From the NCBI GenBank assembly GCA_019828565.1, contig JAHDYR010000025.1, forward strand, positions 434,001-498,000: a stretch of DNA of 64,000 nucleotides, in the 5' to 3' direction. Both the position numbers and the translations under genes were made by a program. Numbering within the stretch: the stretch's first letter is position 1; every line of letters begins with the position of its first letter. This stretch comes from Carpediemonas membranifera (Eukaryota > Fornicata). Positions 10,300 to 19,980 of the stretch are shown here, piece by piece. The notes below the pieces were generated by a model. The model was not told the origin of the DNA and did no database searches. It saw only the letters and a program-made list of their open reading frames with translations.

Positions 10300-11628
10300 T
10301 CAGCCCTTCTTACCCAGCCCGAGCTTCTTCTTGAGGTTGACCATCTTCTTGCTGTTAGCGATGTCCGCATCCATCGCTGCCTGCGCCTTGCCCCACCGCG
10401 CGTCTGCCAGCTTCGCCCTGCGCTGCTGGAACTCCTCCTTCGCGAGGGCCGCGCCAACGACCTCCTGCCGCAGCTGGCGACCGACGCGCTTCTCCTGCTT
10501 GCGGAGATGCTTCTTGAGCGTCCTGTTGTCCATCTCGGCCTTCGACCCGAATGTCTGGTCGATCGTCGGCGCCATGGCCACGACGGCCTCGCCCCGCATT
10601 GCCTTCTGCCACTGCAGCGGCGTCCGGGTAGAAGCGACCTGCTCGACGGCCTGCTGCACGGCGGGCCCCGCCCCGGCCACGAGCACCGGCAGGGCGGGCA
10701 CAGGCGTCCGCAGGGCGACCTCCGTCTCGGACAGGTGACGGAACTCGGCGACATCCCGGGTGGGGTCGAAGCGGGTCCCGGCGTTGGCGGGCTTGCCGGC
10801 CGAGTAGACCGTGACAACCCTGTCCAGCGCTGCGGTGAGCATCGCACGCTGGTCGTCCGCGAGGGCAGACCGGGCGAGCAGCACGACGAGGGCGGTGGCC
10901 AGCTCGGGGATGAGGACGCTGGTGCCGACAGCGGCGCCGGTCAGTCCGGCGAGCAGCAGGCGTACGGTGGTCCACGCGCCGCCGCTGGGGGCCCGCTTGG
11001 ATGGCAGCTTGGCGACGGCTCGACTCAGTGCCCAGGCGGCGCCGGCGATGGCTGCGGCGTTGTGGGGGCAGAGGCGGACGCCCAGGGCCAGCAGCGCCGC
11101 GTCAGCCGTGGAGGGGGCCTCACGGGTCGCTGTCGCCTCCGTAGCGATGGAGGTCAGCACGTCGGTCCCGGCAGCCTTGTCCTCGTCGAGGCACGCCGTC
11201 AGACGCTCGAGGAGGTCGGCCACAGCGGAACGGACGGGAGCGTCACCGGCCGCGAACAGGGCCTTGTACTCATCGAGAAGGGCCGTAAACCGCGCCTCAT
11301 ACGAGTCCACAGGGGCGGCGGCGACGGGCTCGGGCTCATCCTCGCTCTCGTCGTCCTCGAACATGTTGAGCGTCTCGCCGAAGAGCGACTTGCCACCGTT
11401 CTCGTATTCATCGGCCTCCAGGAGACCCTGAAGACCACCAGTGGTGTGCAGCATCTTGTTTAGCTCCACGAACTGCTCGTTAAGGTTGGCGACGCCGTCG
11501 TTCACCTCAGCAGCGACCTCCTTCCGTTGCTCGCGGTACATATGGGCTTTTGCGATCACATCAAGCTCCTTGGCCTTTCTCTGGTCCAATAGCGGCTGCT
11601 TTCTCTTCACACCGCCACGCTTAGGCAT
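10300..11628 (-). CDS. Nop14-like small-subunit processome protein, short
   Basis: 442 aa starting MPKRGGVKRKQPLLDQRKAK. Near residue 45 it carries LNEQFVELNKML and then SLFGETLNMFEDDESEDEPE, an acidic nucleolar-type segment. The C-terminal 90 residues have the Nop14 end: PLQW...APTIDQTF followed by a highly basic helix with LKKHLRKQEKRVGRQLRQE. Nop14 acts in 18S rRNA maturation in the nucleolus. The protein is about half the usual 800-860 aa because the N-terminal conserved block and part of the middle are absent. The middle is Ala-rich and weakly conserved. The family assignment is good at the ends and uncertain overall. It converges with EF1A across 143 bp. Confidence 0.65.
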   Translation of the reverse strand: MPKRGGVKRKQPLLDQRKAKELDVIAKAHMYREQRKEVAAEVNDGVANLNEQFVELNKMLHTTGGLQGLLEADEYENGGKSLFGETLNMFEDDESEDEPEPVAAAPVDSYEARFTALLDEYKALFAAGDAPVRSAVADLLERLTACLDEDKAAGTDVLTSIATEATATREAPSTADAALLALGVRLCPHNAAAIAGAAWALSRAVAKLPSKRAPSGGAWTTVRLLLAGLTGAAVGTSVLIPELATALVVLLARSALADDQRAMLTAALDRVVTVYSAGKPANAGTRFDPTRDVAEFRHLSETEVALRTPVPALPVLVAGAGPAVQQAVEQVASTRTPLQWQKAMRGEAVVAMAPTIDQTFGSKAEMDNRTLKKHLRKQEKRVGRQLRQEVVGAALAKEEFQQRRAKLADARWGKAQAAMDADIANSKKMVNLKKKLGLGKKG

Positions 11629-11711
11629 TCTGACTCCGCGACTCACAGACCCCAGCAAGTATCGCCCAGATTCCCGTAAAGATGCTATTTACACCCGTAT
11701 CCGCTAATATT

Positions 11712-13100
11712 TCACCCCCTGTCGGCCACATAAAGCACGTACCTCGCAGCAAAGAAGAGCGCTGCCTCTGTTGTCCATGCGACGATCATGGCCGTCGCGA
11801 GCGTCGATACGTGCTGCCCCATAGCCCCTATCGTCGCAGACTCCGAGTAGACCTGCCGCCAGGCCGAGTACTGCCCCAGCGCTGGAATGACGAGCAGCAG
11901 CGCGAGGATGGCGCCGAGGATGGCGACTTGGGTGGATGTCACCCGACCGGGGCTGAGGGCCGCAGGGTTGGCGATGACGCGGCCGAACACGAGAACGAGG
12001 AAAGCGGGCGCCACGCCGACTGCAGCGACGATACAGTGAGTGAGTGTCCACGCCTGCCCGGGTGGCGTGAAGAGGGGAATGAAGGTGAATGCGCTCATCC
12101 AGGCGATGCCGACGGGCACGAGGAATATCACGAGGACTACGAAGGCGCTCGGCCGGCCCAGCGCTGTCGTTAGGGCGAACGACAGGCGCTGAGAGTACGC
12201 GGCGATCGATATGCCGCTGTTTCGGAGGAAAAGACGCGTCCCCAGGAAAATGGCGACGGCGTCGACGACAGCGATGATAACCACGCCGAGCCAGAGCACC
12301 GTGAGCTTGAACACGGGTGTCATACCCGACACGTCCGCCGCGACGTCCCACCAGAACTTGCCGAGGTCCATGACGGCCATCGACTTCCAGTCCCACGGCT
12401 TGTCGGACCCCGCGTAGTGGAGCAGCGCCCAAGGTTCAGTGACAAACGAGCCCATGCGGTAGAGTTGCTTGGCCAGGCCGTTGTACCTGATCGAGAGCCT
12501 CTGGCTGGGTGCGGCGTTTGCCCAGTCGAAGTAGGAGTAAAAGAAGCCCTGATCCGCCCCATCCCACGAGTCGGGAATGCGGTTGGTCTGCAGGGCGTCT
12601 ACAATGTCCGCAAACACCTCTGCGCTGGGGACGAGGGAGAACACTCCGGCGTTGAGGTAGTCGAACGGGCAGCAGTCAGGGATGGCGCAAAAGTGGTGTG
12701 GACAGGCGAACAGAGGCTCGACCGAGTCCCGGATGATCGCGTCGCTGTCGATGTACACTACACGGTCGTAGTCGGGCATGTCCCAGCAGTACAGCTTCGT
12801 GAACACGATGGATTTCATCCGTGCTCTCGGGTCGTCCTGGGAGACGTAGGGATTGGGCAGTAGGTCCACGGGGCGGAGAATCATCCCGTCATCGGTCATC
12901 CGCTTCTGTTCAGCGGCTGGAACATCATGCGTGATGAACACGACGAAATCACGTGCCTTGTCGATGCGACGAACGGAAGCGTGAAGCACACGCGCTGGAT
13001 CAGAGAAGCCAGAGCCTGAAACGACAGTTGCATATGCCTCCTTACCGCATGCAACGTGCAGTAGGACGGTGCATGCGAGCAAAAGATTGAGGAGCCTCAT
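11712..13100 (-). CDS. Membrane-bound family 8 glycosyltransferase
   Basis: 462 aa. A signal peptide at 1-19 (LLNLLLACTVLLHVACG) precedes a GT8 (glycogenin-type) catalytic domain at about 22-245. It contains the metal-binding DxD in YIDSDAII, the LNAGVFSLVPS acceptor-site motif and DGADQGFFYSYF. The C-terminal 200 residues have about five hydrophobic helices. This layout (GT8 followed by multiple TM spans) resembles plant inositol phosphorylceramide glucuronosyltransferase (IPUT1/PGSIP6-type), so a Golgi sphingolipid glycosylation role is possible. The acceptor is inferred only from layout. It shares a 141-bp divergent region with the GID8-like gene. Confidence 0.85.
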   Translation of the reverse strand: MRLLNLLLACTVLLHVACGKEAYATVVSGSGFSDPARVLHASVRRIDKARDFVVFITHDVPAAEQKRMTDDGMILRPVDLLPNPYVSQDDPRARMKSIVFTKLYCWDMPDYDRVVYIDSDAIIRDSVEPLFACPHHFCAIPDCCPFDYLNAGVFSLVPSAEVFADIVDALQTNRIPDSWDGADQGFFYSYFDWANAAPSQRLSIRYNGLAKQLYRMGSFVTEPWALLHYAGSDKPWDWKSMAVMDLGKFWWDVAADVSGMTPVFKLTVLWLGVVIIAVVDAVAIFLGTRLFLRNSGISIAAYSQRLSFALTTALGRPSAFVVLVIFLVPVGIAWMSAFTFIPLFTPPGQAWTLTHCIVAAVGVAPAFLVLVFGRVIANPAALSPGRVTSTQVAILGAILALLLVIPALGQYSAWRQVYSESATIGAMGQHVSTLATAMIVAWTTEAALFFAARYVLYVADRG

Positions 13101-13241
13101 TCTGGGCCGAAAAGTGCGTCTGGAATTCGGAAGCCAGCAGGGAGGGCCACGTGGCAGCTATAGTCTCCCATGCGGCTTTCAGGGCCCGTCGTGTCGTCTG
13201 GGAGTGACCTTAAAGTGCTCGGGCAGACAAAGCGAAGCAGA

Positions 13242-14135
13242 ATGTCCTCATGGATGGATTCCGATGAGAACGAGGACGCATCAATGGACGAAGATATCAC
13301 GATGTTTGAGTTCCTAGGAGGCGATGAAGGGTCATGTGCTGCCCCCTTGACCGATCCCAGCCGTCTTGACGTCAAGATGCAGCTCAAGGCCATGATCCAC
13401 GCCTCTCTAGAGCACAGACAGTACACAAACACATTATTGAAGTTCGCTAAGGACGATGCGATCACGAACGCGGTCAATCTGAGGTCTGCTGTCGCCGCGT
13501 CCATCTCGAATGGCGAAGCAGAGGATGCGCTGGCGACCATCATCGCCGTCGAGCCATCATTAGCAGACAACATCGAGATCGGCATGGCGTTACGCATCCA
13601 GCACTTCCAGGAGATCCTCAAGACAGGCCAGACCAACGTTGCCTTGGAATTTGCCCGGACCGAGCTCCACAGCCAGGCCCTCAGCGCCCACAATGGCCTG
13701 AAGGACTCATTCAACGACGCCCTGATGCTTCTAGGCGAGACGTCCCTGGAGCGCGTGACCGAGGCCGTGGAGAAGGCCCGTGTCGAGTGCACGGCCACGG
13801 TGTCCTCCGCCTTGCTGGCCCACTTCGGGCTGGGGAGCCACGACATCATGTCCACGCTGCTCAAGCAGGCGCTGCTGGTGTCCAAGGCCCTCCCCACCGA
13901 CGACCCCGCCGCACCCCATCACAGGACGCCCGTTCTCGCCGACATGGTGGCGAGCGACACATCCCTCGCGTCCGCAGTCGCCGAGGTGGAGCTACACGAC
14001 CCGGTGAGGGCGAGACGGGTCCGCATCGGTCCCATGCCCGGCCGAGAGGTGCGACAGGTCCGGGGTCCCGACGGCGGCCCGTCCTTTTTGTCCCGGATGT
14101 TGAGGCGTGTTGTCGCCGAGGAGATGCTCGACTGA
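13242..14135 (+). CDS. CTLH/CRA domain protein, GID8-like
   Basis: 297 aa. After an acidic N-terminus (MSSWMDSDENEDASMDEDI), a helical CTLH motif runs from about 55 to 140. It includes LRSAVAASISNGEAEDALAT and IEIGMALRIQHFQEIL, then ALEFARTEL, which resembles the GID8/RanBPM core (IENGDIEGAIELV...LELVRxGK). A CRA-like segment follows. A LisH is possible at the N-terminus but not clear. GID8 is a scaffold of the CTLH/GID ubiquitin ligase. The start at 13242 is preferred to 13170 because the longer N-terminus has no conserved pattern. The gene diverges from the GT8 gene. Confidence 0.75.
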   Translation: MSSWMDSDENEDASMDEDITMFEFLGGDEGSCAAPLTDPSRLDVKMQLKAMIHASLEHRQYTNTLLKFAKDDAITNAVNLRSAVAASISNGEAEDALATIIAVEPSLADNIEIGMALRIQHFQEILKTGQTNVALEFARTELHSQALSAHNGLKDSFNDALMLLGETSLERVTEAVEKARVECTATVSSALLAHFGLGSHDIMSTLLKQALLVSKALPTDDPAAPHHRTPVLADMVASDTSLASAVAEVELHDPVRARRVRIGPMPGREVRQVRGPDGGPSFLSRMLRRVVAEEMLD

Positions 14136-14242
14136 GACGACTGGGACTGCCGAGACACGAGTACTACCATAAACAAACATCGCTCAGTTAGTATTGATAT
14201 GTGCCGAAGACCATACATTACAGTTTAAGTGAACATCGTACA

Positions 14243-16573
14243 TTAGATCCCCAGCTCAGGCGGCACTGCACCCTCCCCGAGGAAGACATCGGCATACTTG
14301 ACGAACATATCAAGCTGCTCCCTCATCTTCGTCTCCTGCCGATCCCGCACCGTGATCTCGGCCTGGAGCTCGCGGATCTTGCCCGAAGCCTCAGCCTCGA
14401 GTGCCCCTGCTTCCCTGAGCTGCGACTGGACCGCCCTCAGCTCCGCTCTGAGATCGGACAGCTTGCCCTGGGCGGCGGTGGCCTGGCCCTCGAGCGAACC
14501 GATGGCCTGCTCCTTGGCCGCCACCTGGGCCTCGAGGTCGGTCACGCGCTTATGGAGCTCCGCCTCGCGTTTGGCTGCGTCAATGAGCTTTTGCTGGAGG
14601 GCATCGGCACGCTCCTCGGCGACAACACCGGCGTCGACGCCCTTGGAAACGGCGTTGACCTCTTCTTCTAGATGGACAACGCGCTCGCCGGCATCACGAG
14701 CCTCTTGGCGCACCTTGGCGTGGTCAGTGTTGAGGGCATCGAGGTCCTGCAGCAGCGCAGTGATGCGTGCCTCCCTGGTCTTGAGCTGGCCCTGCAGCGT
14801 GCCCAGCTCTGCCTTCTGCTCCATGATAGTCACTCTGCGTGCGTCTCCCTCGGACAAGGCGGCCTCGAGCTCGCCCTGAAGCATCTTTTCGCTCGCCTCG
14901 AGAGTGGCGATGCGCTCTCTCAGGGTCGCTTCGAGGGCAGGCTGGTCCCGGTCGCGGATGGTCACCTCCCGGTCGAGATCGCCCACACGCGTGTTAGCAG
15001 ACCTGAGCTGGTTCTGGAGCGACGCCAGGTCCGCACTGAGCTCGGCCACAGTTTGCTTGGTAGCCTCGTGGGCCTGTGTGGAGCGAGACAGCTTAGCCTC
15101 GCCCGCATTGACCTCGTCCTCAAGCCCACCGACCCTCGCCGTGAGAGTGTTCCTCTCCGTCTCGGTCTGGTGCAGCGTAGTGCGGACCATCTCAAGCTGG
15201 GACGTCAGCGTCTTGATCTCTTCCAGAAGCATCATCGACCGGTCGCCCTGGGCCTGCGCTGTCAGCTCCTTCTCGAGCGTCTTGATCTTGGCCGAGGCGT
15301 CGCTGTTCTGGCTTGTGAGGAGGTCGACCTTTTCAGTCAGCTGTCGCGTGTCCTGGCTGAGTGCGGTCACACGGGCCTCGAGGCGCTGCTTCTCCTTCTC
15401 TAGCGTCTGGTTGGCGGTCTCCGCGGCGTCCCTCTGCCTCACGGCGAGCTCCATGTCAGTTACCGCCTGGATCCGCTGGGCCTTGTACTTCTGCACTGCC
15501 GAGGCGAAGACGCGGATCTGCTCGGTGTATGTGTTGTCGCGGTCGTCCGTGTTGGCATCCCGGGCAGCGAGCTCAGCCTCGAGGACGGCAACGCGCTCGT
15601 TCGACGCGGGTCTCGCCTGGGGTTGGGCCCGAACCATCTCGAGCTCAAGCTCAGCCTTGCGGGCGCGCTCTTCCGCCCGAACGAGGTCCTGGTCCTTCGC
15701 CTTGGCCGGGTGGGTGGCTGTGGCGAGGTTGACGACACCCTGCCACACAGCAGCCCTGACCTTGGCGTCCTCGGCCTCGGCAAGAGCGTGGTAAGCCTGG
15801 ACGAGGTTATTCCTGAACGACTCAGTCGCCCAGGACTGCTGGACGAGGATGTTGGCCACGGCGATGGCGTACCGGACGACGCGGGTGTCCTCGTGCTCGA
15901 GGAGTCGGAGCATCGCCGTGTCGAGGCCCACGAGGGAGGCAGACTCGCTGGGGACATTCTGGAGCAAGTGAAGGAGACCACCTAGGCCGTAGATGAGGGA
16001 ATCGAGGTCGTCTGTGACCTTGATGACGGCGAGAACAAGGGGACCAATGTCTGTCAGGAACGCGCGGTCCGGGTCGATGGACGCGAGGTTACAGACGCAG
16101 CGGAGAGCATAGCGGACCAGGGCCTGGTTGTTGTCGGCTGTTTGGAAGACGTTGACGATGGCCTTCAACCCGCCAGCCGAGCGGAAGGCCGTGGCCGAGA
16201 CCCGGTCGGAGGTCAGGTTGATGACGGCGGCGAGGGCGAAGCACTTGGTCTCGTGGTCGGCGGACTCGAGCGAGCGGAGGATTAGAGTAATGCCGTCTAC
16301 ACGACGGATGTGGGCGCGGTTCTGCTCGTTGACCGAGATGTTGGTGATGACGCGGAGGACACTCTTAAGGTACTGCGGAGTTTCGCTGTCGTTGATTTCA
16401 GACTTCAATATGCGTACAAGAGTCTCCACGTAGTCTTGGTGGTGGGAGATTTCAGCTTTGATGTTGTCGGCGAGCGAAAGGTTCGTGAGAGAATGAAGAG
16501 CAGCTTCATAGCTATCTGCTTGCTTCAGCTGCTTGAAGAGCGGCTCGAGGGTTTGAAGCTCGGCGGCGCTCAT
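14243..16573 (-). CDS. Armadillo-repeat and long coiled-coil protein
   Basis: 776 aa. Residues 1-285 form about six armadillo/HEAT-type helical repeats (for example GGLKAIVNVFQTADNNQALV). Residues about 300-755 are almost continuous coiled coil, with Glu/Gln/Ala/Leu heptads. The closing residues VFLGEGAVPPELGI are not coiled coil. The ARM-head plus rod layout resembles tethers such as Uso1/p115 but the sequence does not match that family, so no function is assigned. A structural or tethering role at a membrane or cytoskeleton is an inference from shape. An upstream in-frame codon at 16624 is not an ATG. Confidence 0.8.
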   Translation of the reverse strand: MSAAELQTLEPLFKQLKQADSYEAALHSLTNLSLADNIKAEISHHQDYVETLVRILKSEINDSETPQYLKSVLRVITNISVNEQNRAHIRRVDGITLILRSLESADHETKCFALAAVINLTSDRVSATAFRSAGGLKAIVNVFQTADNNQALVRYALRCVCNLASIDPDRAFLTDIGPLVLAVIKVTDDLDSLIYGLGGLLHLLQNVPSESASLVGLDTAMLRLLEHEDTRVVRYAIAVANILVQQSWATESFRNNLVQAYHALAEAEDAKVRAAVWQGVVNLATATHPAKAKDQDLVRAEERARKAELELEMVRAQPQARPASNERVAVLEAELAARDANTDDRDNTYTEQIRVFASAVQKYKAQRIQAVTDMELAVRQRDAAETANQTLEKEKQRLEARVTALSQDTRQLTEKVDLLTSQNSDASAKIKTLEKELTAQAQGDRSMMLLEEIKTLTSQLEMVRTTLHQTETERNTLTARVGGLEDEVNAGEAKLSRSTQAHEATKQTVAELSADLASLQNQLRSANTRVGDLDREVTIRDRDQPALEATLRERIATLEASEKMLQGELEAALSEGDARRVTIMEQKAELGTLQGQLKTREARITALLQDLDALNTDHAKVRQEARDAGERVVHLEEEVNAVSKGVDAGVVAEERADALQQKLIDAAKREAELHKRVTDLEAQVAAKEQAIGSLEGQATAAQGKLSDLRAELRAVQSQLREAGALEAEASGKIRELQAEITVRDRQETKMREQLDMFVKYADVFLGEGAVPPELGI

Positions 16574-17061
16574 CGCTGTTTGGAGGCTCTGTGTCGTGCT
16601 GGAAAAAATGAAGCGCGCTGACACGGGATGCTGCGGGTCAAGGCAGGTCGGCTATCGTGCTCAATAGCATGTGTTTGGTCACCCCTGGCTTTTTATTCGC
16701 GTGTTTGGCCTCGGGCTATTGCATATGCTGAAGCGTGTCCGTCTTCCGAAGGTGACCATAAAAACCCGCACCCACCTCTAATACCATTGGTTACAGCACA
16801 GCTGCAAGCGGACCCAGAATTTGATTCTATCATTTCGCGATTTGCGTTCTCGACCTTTCTCTGGGAAGCCGCCCTTTCTTGCGCAACAGGCTTCATATGT
16901 GAATAGACGCATATCGCCAGGCTCAGTAGATACAGTTTCTCGGGACGGTGGAGTCTGTCTCCTCGAACAAAATGTGGTGCATCCGAGCATATGTATCAGG
17001 TGGAGCATCACCAAACGGAGGAGGCGTCAATTTAAACCTTGTTCTTGCCTATGTGTCCCGT
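16574..17061. other. Spacer between eL13 and the ARM/coiled-coil gene
   Basis: 488 bp of lower-GC sequence containing the eL13 3' end (aaggtttaaa just beyond the stop) and the ARM gene upstream region. A small open frame on the minus strand at 16693-16896 has an ATG but no recognisable content, and I do not call it. Confidence 0.4.
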
Positions 17062-17514
17062 TTACTTCTTGACAGTGATCTTAGCCACGTAGGCCTTGAT
17101 GCGCTCGACGTTACGGTTGAGAGACTCCTCAGAACGGTTCTTGCGGCGGGTATCAACGCAGATGCCGATGGTCTTAGCGTAAGCGGGGGCAACACCGGCG
17201 GCCTTGAGCTCAGCAACGGAGAAGCCACGGCCCATGCGCATGCGCATGTTGTAGCGCTGGGTCATGCAGTGAACAGCGGGGCGGAGGGCATCAACGGGGC
17301 GGGGAGCCATCTTGGTGGCCTTCTCCTGGCGGGCGTGGCGACGAGACACCTTGCGGCCAGCCTGATCAAGACGGACACGGTACATGCCGAGCATCTTGGG
17401 GCCGTGCATCTTGGGGCGGTGAGTGGAGAAAACGGTGTTGTTGTGGCAAACCTAGAGTAAGAATAGATGCTGTAGAAGGTTCAAAAGCCCTCCTACGTCG
17501 ATGGTACGTACCAT
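17062..17514 (-). CDS. RPL13: Ribosomal protein eL13, initiator codon in its own exon
   Basis: The main exon, 17062-17451, encodes RP-L13e from VCHNNTVFST through KVSRRHARQEKATKMAPRPVDALRP and GRGFSVAELKAAGVAPAYAKTIGI to AYVAKITVKK. No in-frame ATG gives the conserved N-terminus. A 60-nt intron (17452-17511, gtacgt...ctctag) joins the ATG at 17512-17514, giving 130 aa. Exon 1 is then only the start codon. eL13 is a 60S subunit protein; the usual length is 130-210 aa. The intron is longer than most in this window, and splicing at the ATG is inferred from frame and N-terminal homology. Confidence 0.88.
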
Positions 17515-17897
17515 TATACGTGCTCAAGCGATCCTCAGGAGAGGATAACCCTTTGCGTGCAAAAATGGCTAAAACAAAAACAGGCTGCTTTCAGACACCT
17601 CAGGCTAGTCATGCTCGGTATTGAGCCATATGTTCTCGTGCTATTTTGTTGTCAGCGATTCTGCCGCCCAGAATAATTGTTCGGGTGGGATGAAGGTAGC
17701 CGCACCCCACCCCAACCGCAACTCACATCGGATACGAGGAAAGAGTAGGTGGCGAACTGGAATGCGTTCACAAGATTAATAGTGGCCATTATTCACTCTG
17801 AGCAAGATTTGCTTTGCCTCCAAAAACTGCACCGTAATTCCAATCAAGCGCTGTGAGTTCAGGCCAGGCAGCCAGCAGTATGAATAAAAGAGCGAAT
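17515..17897. other. Spacer between HydE and eL13
   Basis: 383 bp with mixed AT-rich composition. The eL13 5' region is at its high end and the HydE 3' end at its low end. The HydE stop overlaps a TGTAAAT motif (minus strand). I see no gene here. Confidence 0.4.
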
Positions 17898-19061
17898 TTA
17901 CACCTTCTTGATCCTATCAGTGAAGTGCTTAGGGTCGCCAAGCTCACCGAAGCACAGCGTCTTGCCAATAGACCTGACACGCCGGTCCATGCAACCCATG
18001 CACTCAGACGCACTGTCGTCGATGCACGGCTTGTTCTGGTACAGCTGGTACTCTGCTCTGAACGTCTTCGGGGTCAGGATGGGCATGACGACGTTTGCGC
18101 CGCTCTCGAGGGCCCACTCGCGGCCGTCGTCCTTCAGGGCCTGGAGGGCGGTAGTGGCCGCGATGTTGACGTCCGGGTTGCACAGACGGATGGTGGCGAG
18201 CATGCGGATGGTGTCGAGAAGCATCTTCGCCTTGTCGTCCGCAGTGAGTTCAATGGAATCACGGCCGCGCTCAGCCATCCAGGCATCGGCGGTTGGCGTC
18301 TTCACCTGAGGGATGTACGGCCCCAGCCCGATCATGTCGATGCCGAGCTCGTTGAACATCTCAATGTCGTCGGCGAGGTCGTCCTTGGTCTGGCCGGGCA
18401 GCCCGGTCATCACGCCGGTCGCCACCTGGTAGCCCATGCCCACGAGCGACTTGACGCAGTTCAGCCGCTTGAGCCAGTCGTGGTGGCCGTCCTGCGGGTG
18501 CAGTTTAGCGTACAGGGCGGGGTTGGATGTCTCCATGCGGAGGAGGTACCGGTCGGCGCCGGCCTGCAGGAGCTGGTAGTACTGGTCATCGGTCAGCTCG
18601 CCAAGGGAGAGGATATAGCGGACCTTGTCGCCTGTGAGCTTGCGAGCCTTCTTCAGAGTGTCGGCGACGAAGTCCACGCGGTCCTGTGTGCCGACCTCGC
18701 CGGACTGGAGGAGGATGCCGGCGTAGCGCTTCTCGTGGGCCCACTTGATGGTCTCGAGGATGTCGTCCTGGGACATTTCATAGCGTTCAGGGTCGGGATG
18801 ATCGCGGCGGATGCCACAGTAGTTGCAGTTCTTCGCGCAGTGGTTGCTAAACTCAATTATACCACGAAGGAACACTTTGTTGCCATAAACAGACTTTGTT
18901 ACGTCATTTGCGCGCTCGAAAAGAGCCTTATCTTCGGAAATCGGCTTGTCGCCAATGCACTTCAAAATTTCGCTCCGAGACAGGGGCATTTGAGTTGAGA
19001 ACTGTCTAGACAGCGCCCCGAGCGTCGAACTCTGGAAATGGCTGGTAAGTGCGCTCAACAT
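17898..19061 (-). CDS. HYDE: [FeFe]-hydrogenase maturase HydE (radical SAM), organelle-targeted
   Basis: 387 aa. Residues 1-24 (Leu, Ser, Thr, Gln, Arg, no acidic residue) look like a mitochondrial-type presequence. The radical-SAM cluster motif is HCAKNCNYCGIR with Cys75, Cys79 and Cys82, spacing CxxxCxxC. A second C-x7-C-x2-C set (Cys346, 354, 357) matches the auxiliary cluster site of Thermotoga HydE, which separates it from biotin synthase. HydE, HydF and HydG assemble the H-cluster of [FeFe]-hydrogenase, so an active hydrogenase is expected elsewhere in the genome. It lies between SANT and eL13 genes with no partners nearby. Confidence 0.93.
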   Translation of the reverse strand: MLSALTSHFQSSTLGALSRQFSTQMPLSRSEILKCIGDKPISEDKALFERANDVTKSVYGNKVFLRGIIEFSNHCAKNCNYCGIRRDHPDPERYEMSQDDILETIKWAHEKRYAGILLQSGEVGTQDRVDFVADTLKKARKLTGDKVRYILSLGELTDDQYYQLLQAGADRYLLRMETSNPALYAKLHPQDGHHDWLKRLNCVKSLVGMGYQVATGVMTGLPGQTKDDLADDIEMFNELGIDMIGLGPYIPQVKTPTADAWMAERGRDSIELTADDKAKMLLDTIRMLATIRLCNPDVNIAATTALQALKDDGREWALESGANVVMPILTPKTFRAEYQLYQNKPCIDDSASECMGCMDRRVRSIGKTLCFGELGDPKHFTDRIKKV

Positions 19062-19146
19062 CGATAGTCAACGGCAAGAGAATCCGATCTCGATTTTCCA
19101 CCGAGTCCATCATGTGCCCTGACCACAATCGAATCTATAATCAGCC

Positions 19147-19980
19147 TCAACCTTCCTTAAACCGTCGCGCCATGACCGTGGCTGACTTGGCCGGTATTCC
19201 GCTGAGCCACCCAGCGAGCACCTGACTCCCGCAGAGCGCGGTCACGCCCGCCGCCCGAGTCTTGTGAATGGCGCCCACGCCACCATCCCCTTGCCGGTCT
19301 GGGTCGATCAACATGAGCTGGATTCGTAGCCGGATGCTCTGGTCTCCGCGGTTCTTCAGCGGCGGGACCGTGCCGGTGACAACATACTCCGGCATGTGGG
19401 CCCGGAGTATCGCGTCCTCCTCGTCTGTCCAGGGCTGCCCCAGGGCCCTGATCTGGGCGACCGTGGCGGGGATGGACCGGTCGAGGTGGTTGTGGGTGAA
19501 CAGCGCCGCCTGCTGGCCCAGTGTCAGATCGCCATTCTGCCGGACGAAGCGCTCGAGCTCGGCAAGCGCGTCGTCATCCCATTCGGGTCCGGGGTGTGCC
19601 AGCTGGTACCGCTTCCTGGCCTCGACGGGGGACAGCTCGGTCACGCGGCCGACCACAGCCCACAATGGGCCAGGCGGAACAGTGTTTTCGCACCCAATAC
19701 GCTTGGCGGCGGTCTCGACGACGGTTTCCAGATCGTCTTGGGGACAATGAATTGCCGGGAACCGCGGGGTATAGTTATCAGTGCCCTGAAAGAAGGAATT
19801 GAAGCTGTACTCGATTGTACGCGACTGGACTTTGAGGGAATCTGCCAGTTTCTCACGTACTTTGCTGTTTCGGAGCCGAGAGGCCTTAACTTTCAGTTCA
19901 AGCTCCGTGAGATACTCCAAATGCTGCACTACCTCTTGAAGGGCATGCTGCGTCCTAACAAGCTCCAATGTGTTGCTCAT
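19147..19980 (-). CDS. SANT/Myb-like domain protein
   Basis: 277 aa. The N-terminal third is helical (LQEVVQHLEYLTELELKVKA). Two SANT-like segments follow at about 130-200. The first reads WDDDALAELERFVRQNG with later LFTHNHLDRSIPATVAQIRALG, and the second begins PWTDEEDAILRAHMPEYV, an ordinary Myb-type start. This fits a DNA- or chromatin-associated protein. The C-terminus ends in ARRFKEG. I cannot assign it to a named family. The start at 19980 (MSNTLEL) is favoured over an upstream non-ATG extension. Confidence 0.7.
   Translation of the reverse strand: MSNTLELVRTQHALQEVVQHLEYLTELELKVKASRLRNSKVREKLADSLKVQSRTIEYSFNSFFQGTDNYTPRFPAIHCPQDDLETVVETAAKRIGCENTVPPGPLWAVVGRVTELSPVEARKRYQLAHPGPEWDDDALAELERFVRQNGDLTLGQQAALFTHNHLDRSIPATVAQIRALGQPWTDEEDAILRAHMPEYVVTGTVPPLKNRGDQSIRLRIQLMLIDPDRQGDGGVGAIHKTRAAGVTALCGSQVLAGWLSGIPAKSATVMARRFKEG

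Noticed and set aside
14243-16573. Uso1/p115 Golgi tether
   Set aside because: Only the overall layout matches; the ARM and coiled-coil sequences do not.
17898-19061. Biotin synthase (BioB) instead of HydE
   Set aside because: The C-terminal C-x7-C-x2-C set and presequence fit HydE; BioB has a different auxiliary site and no need for it here.
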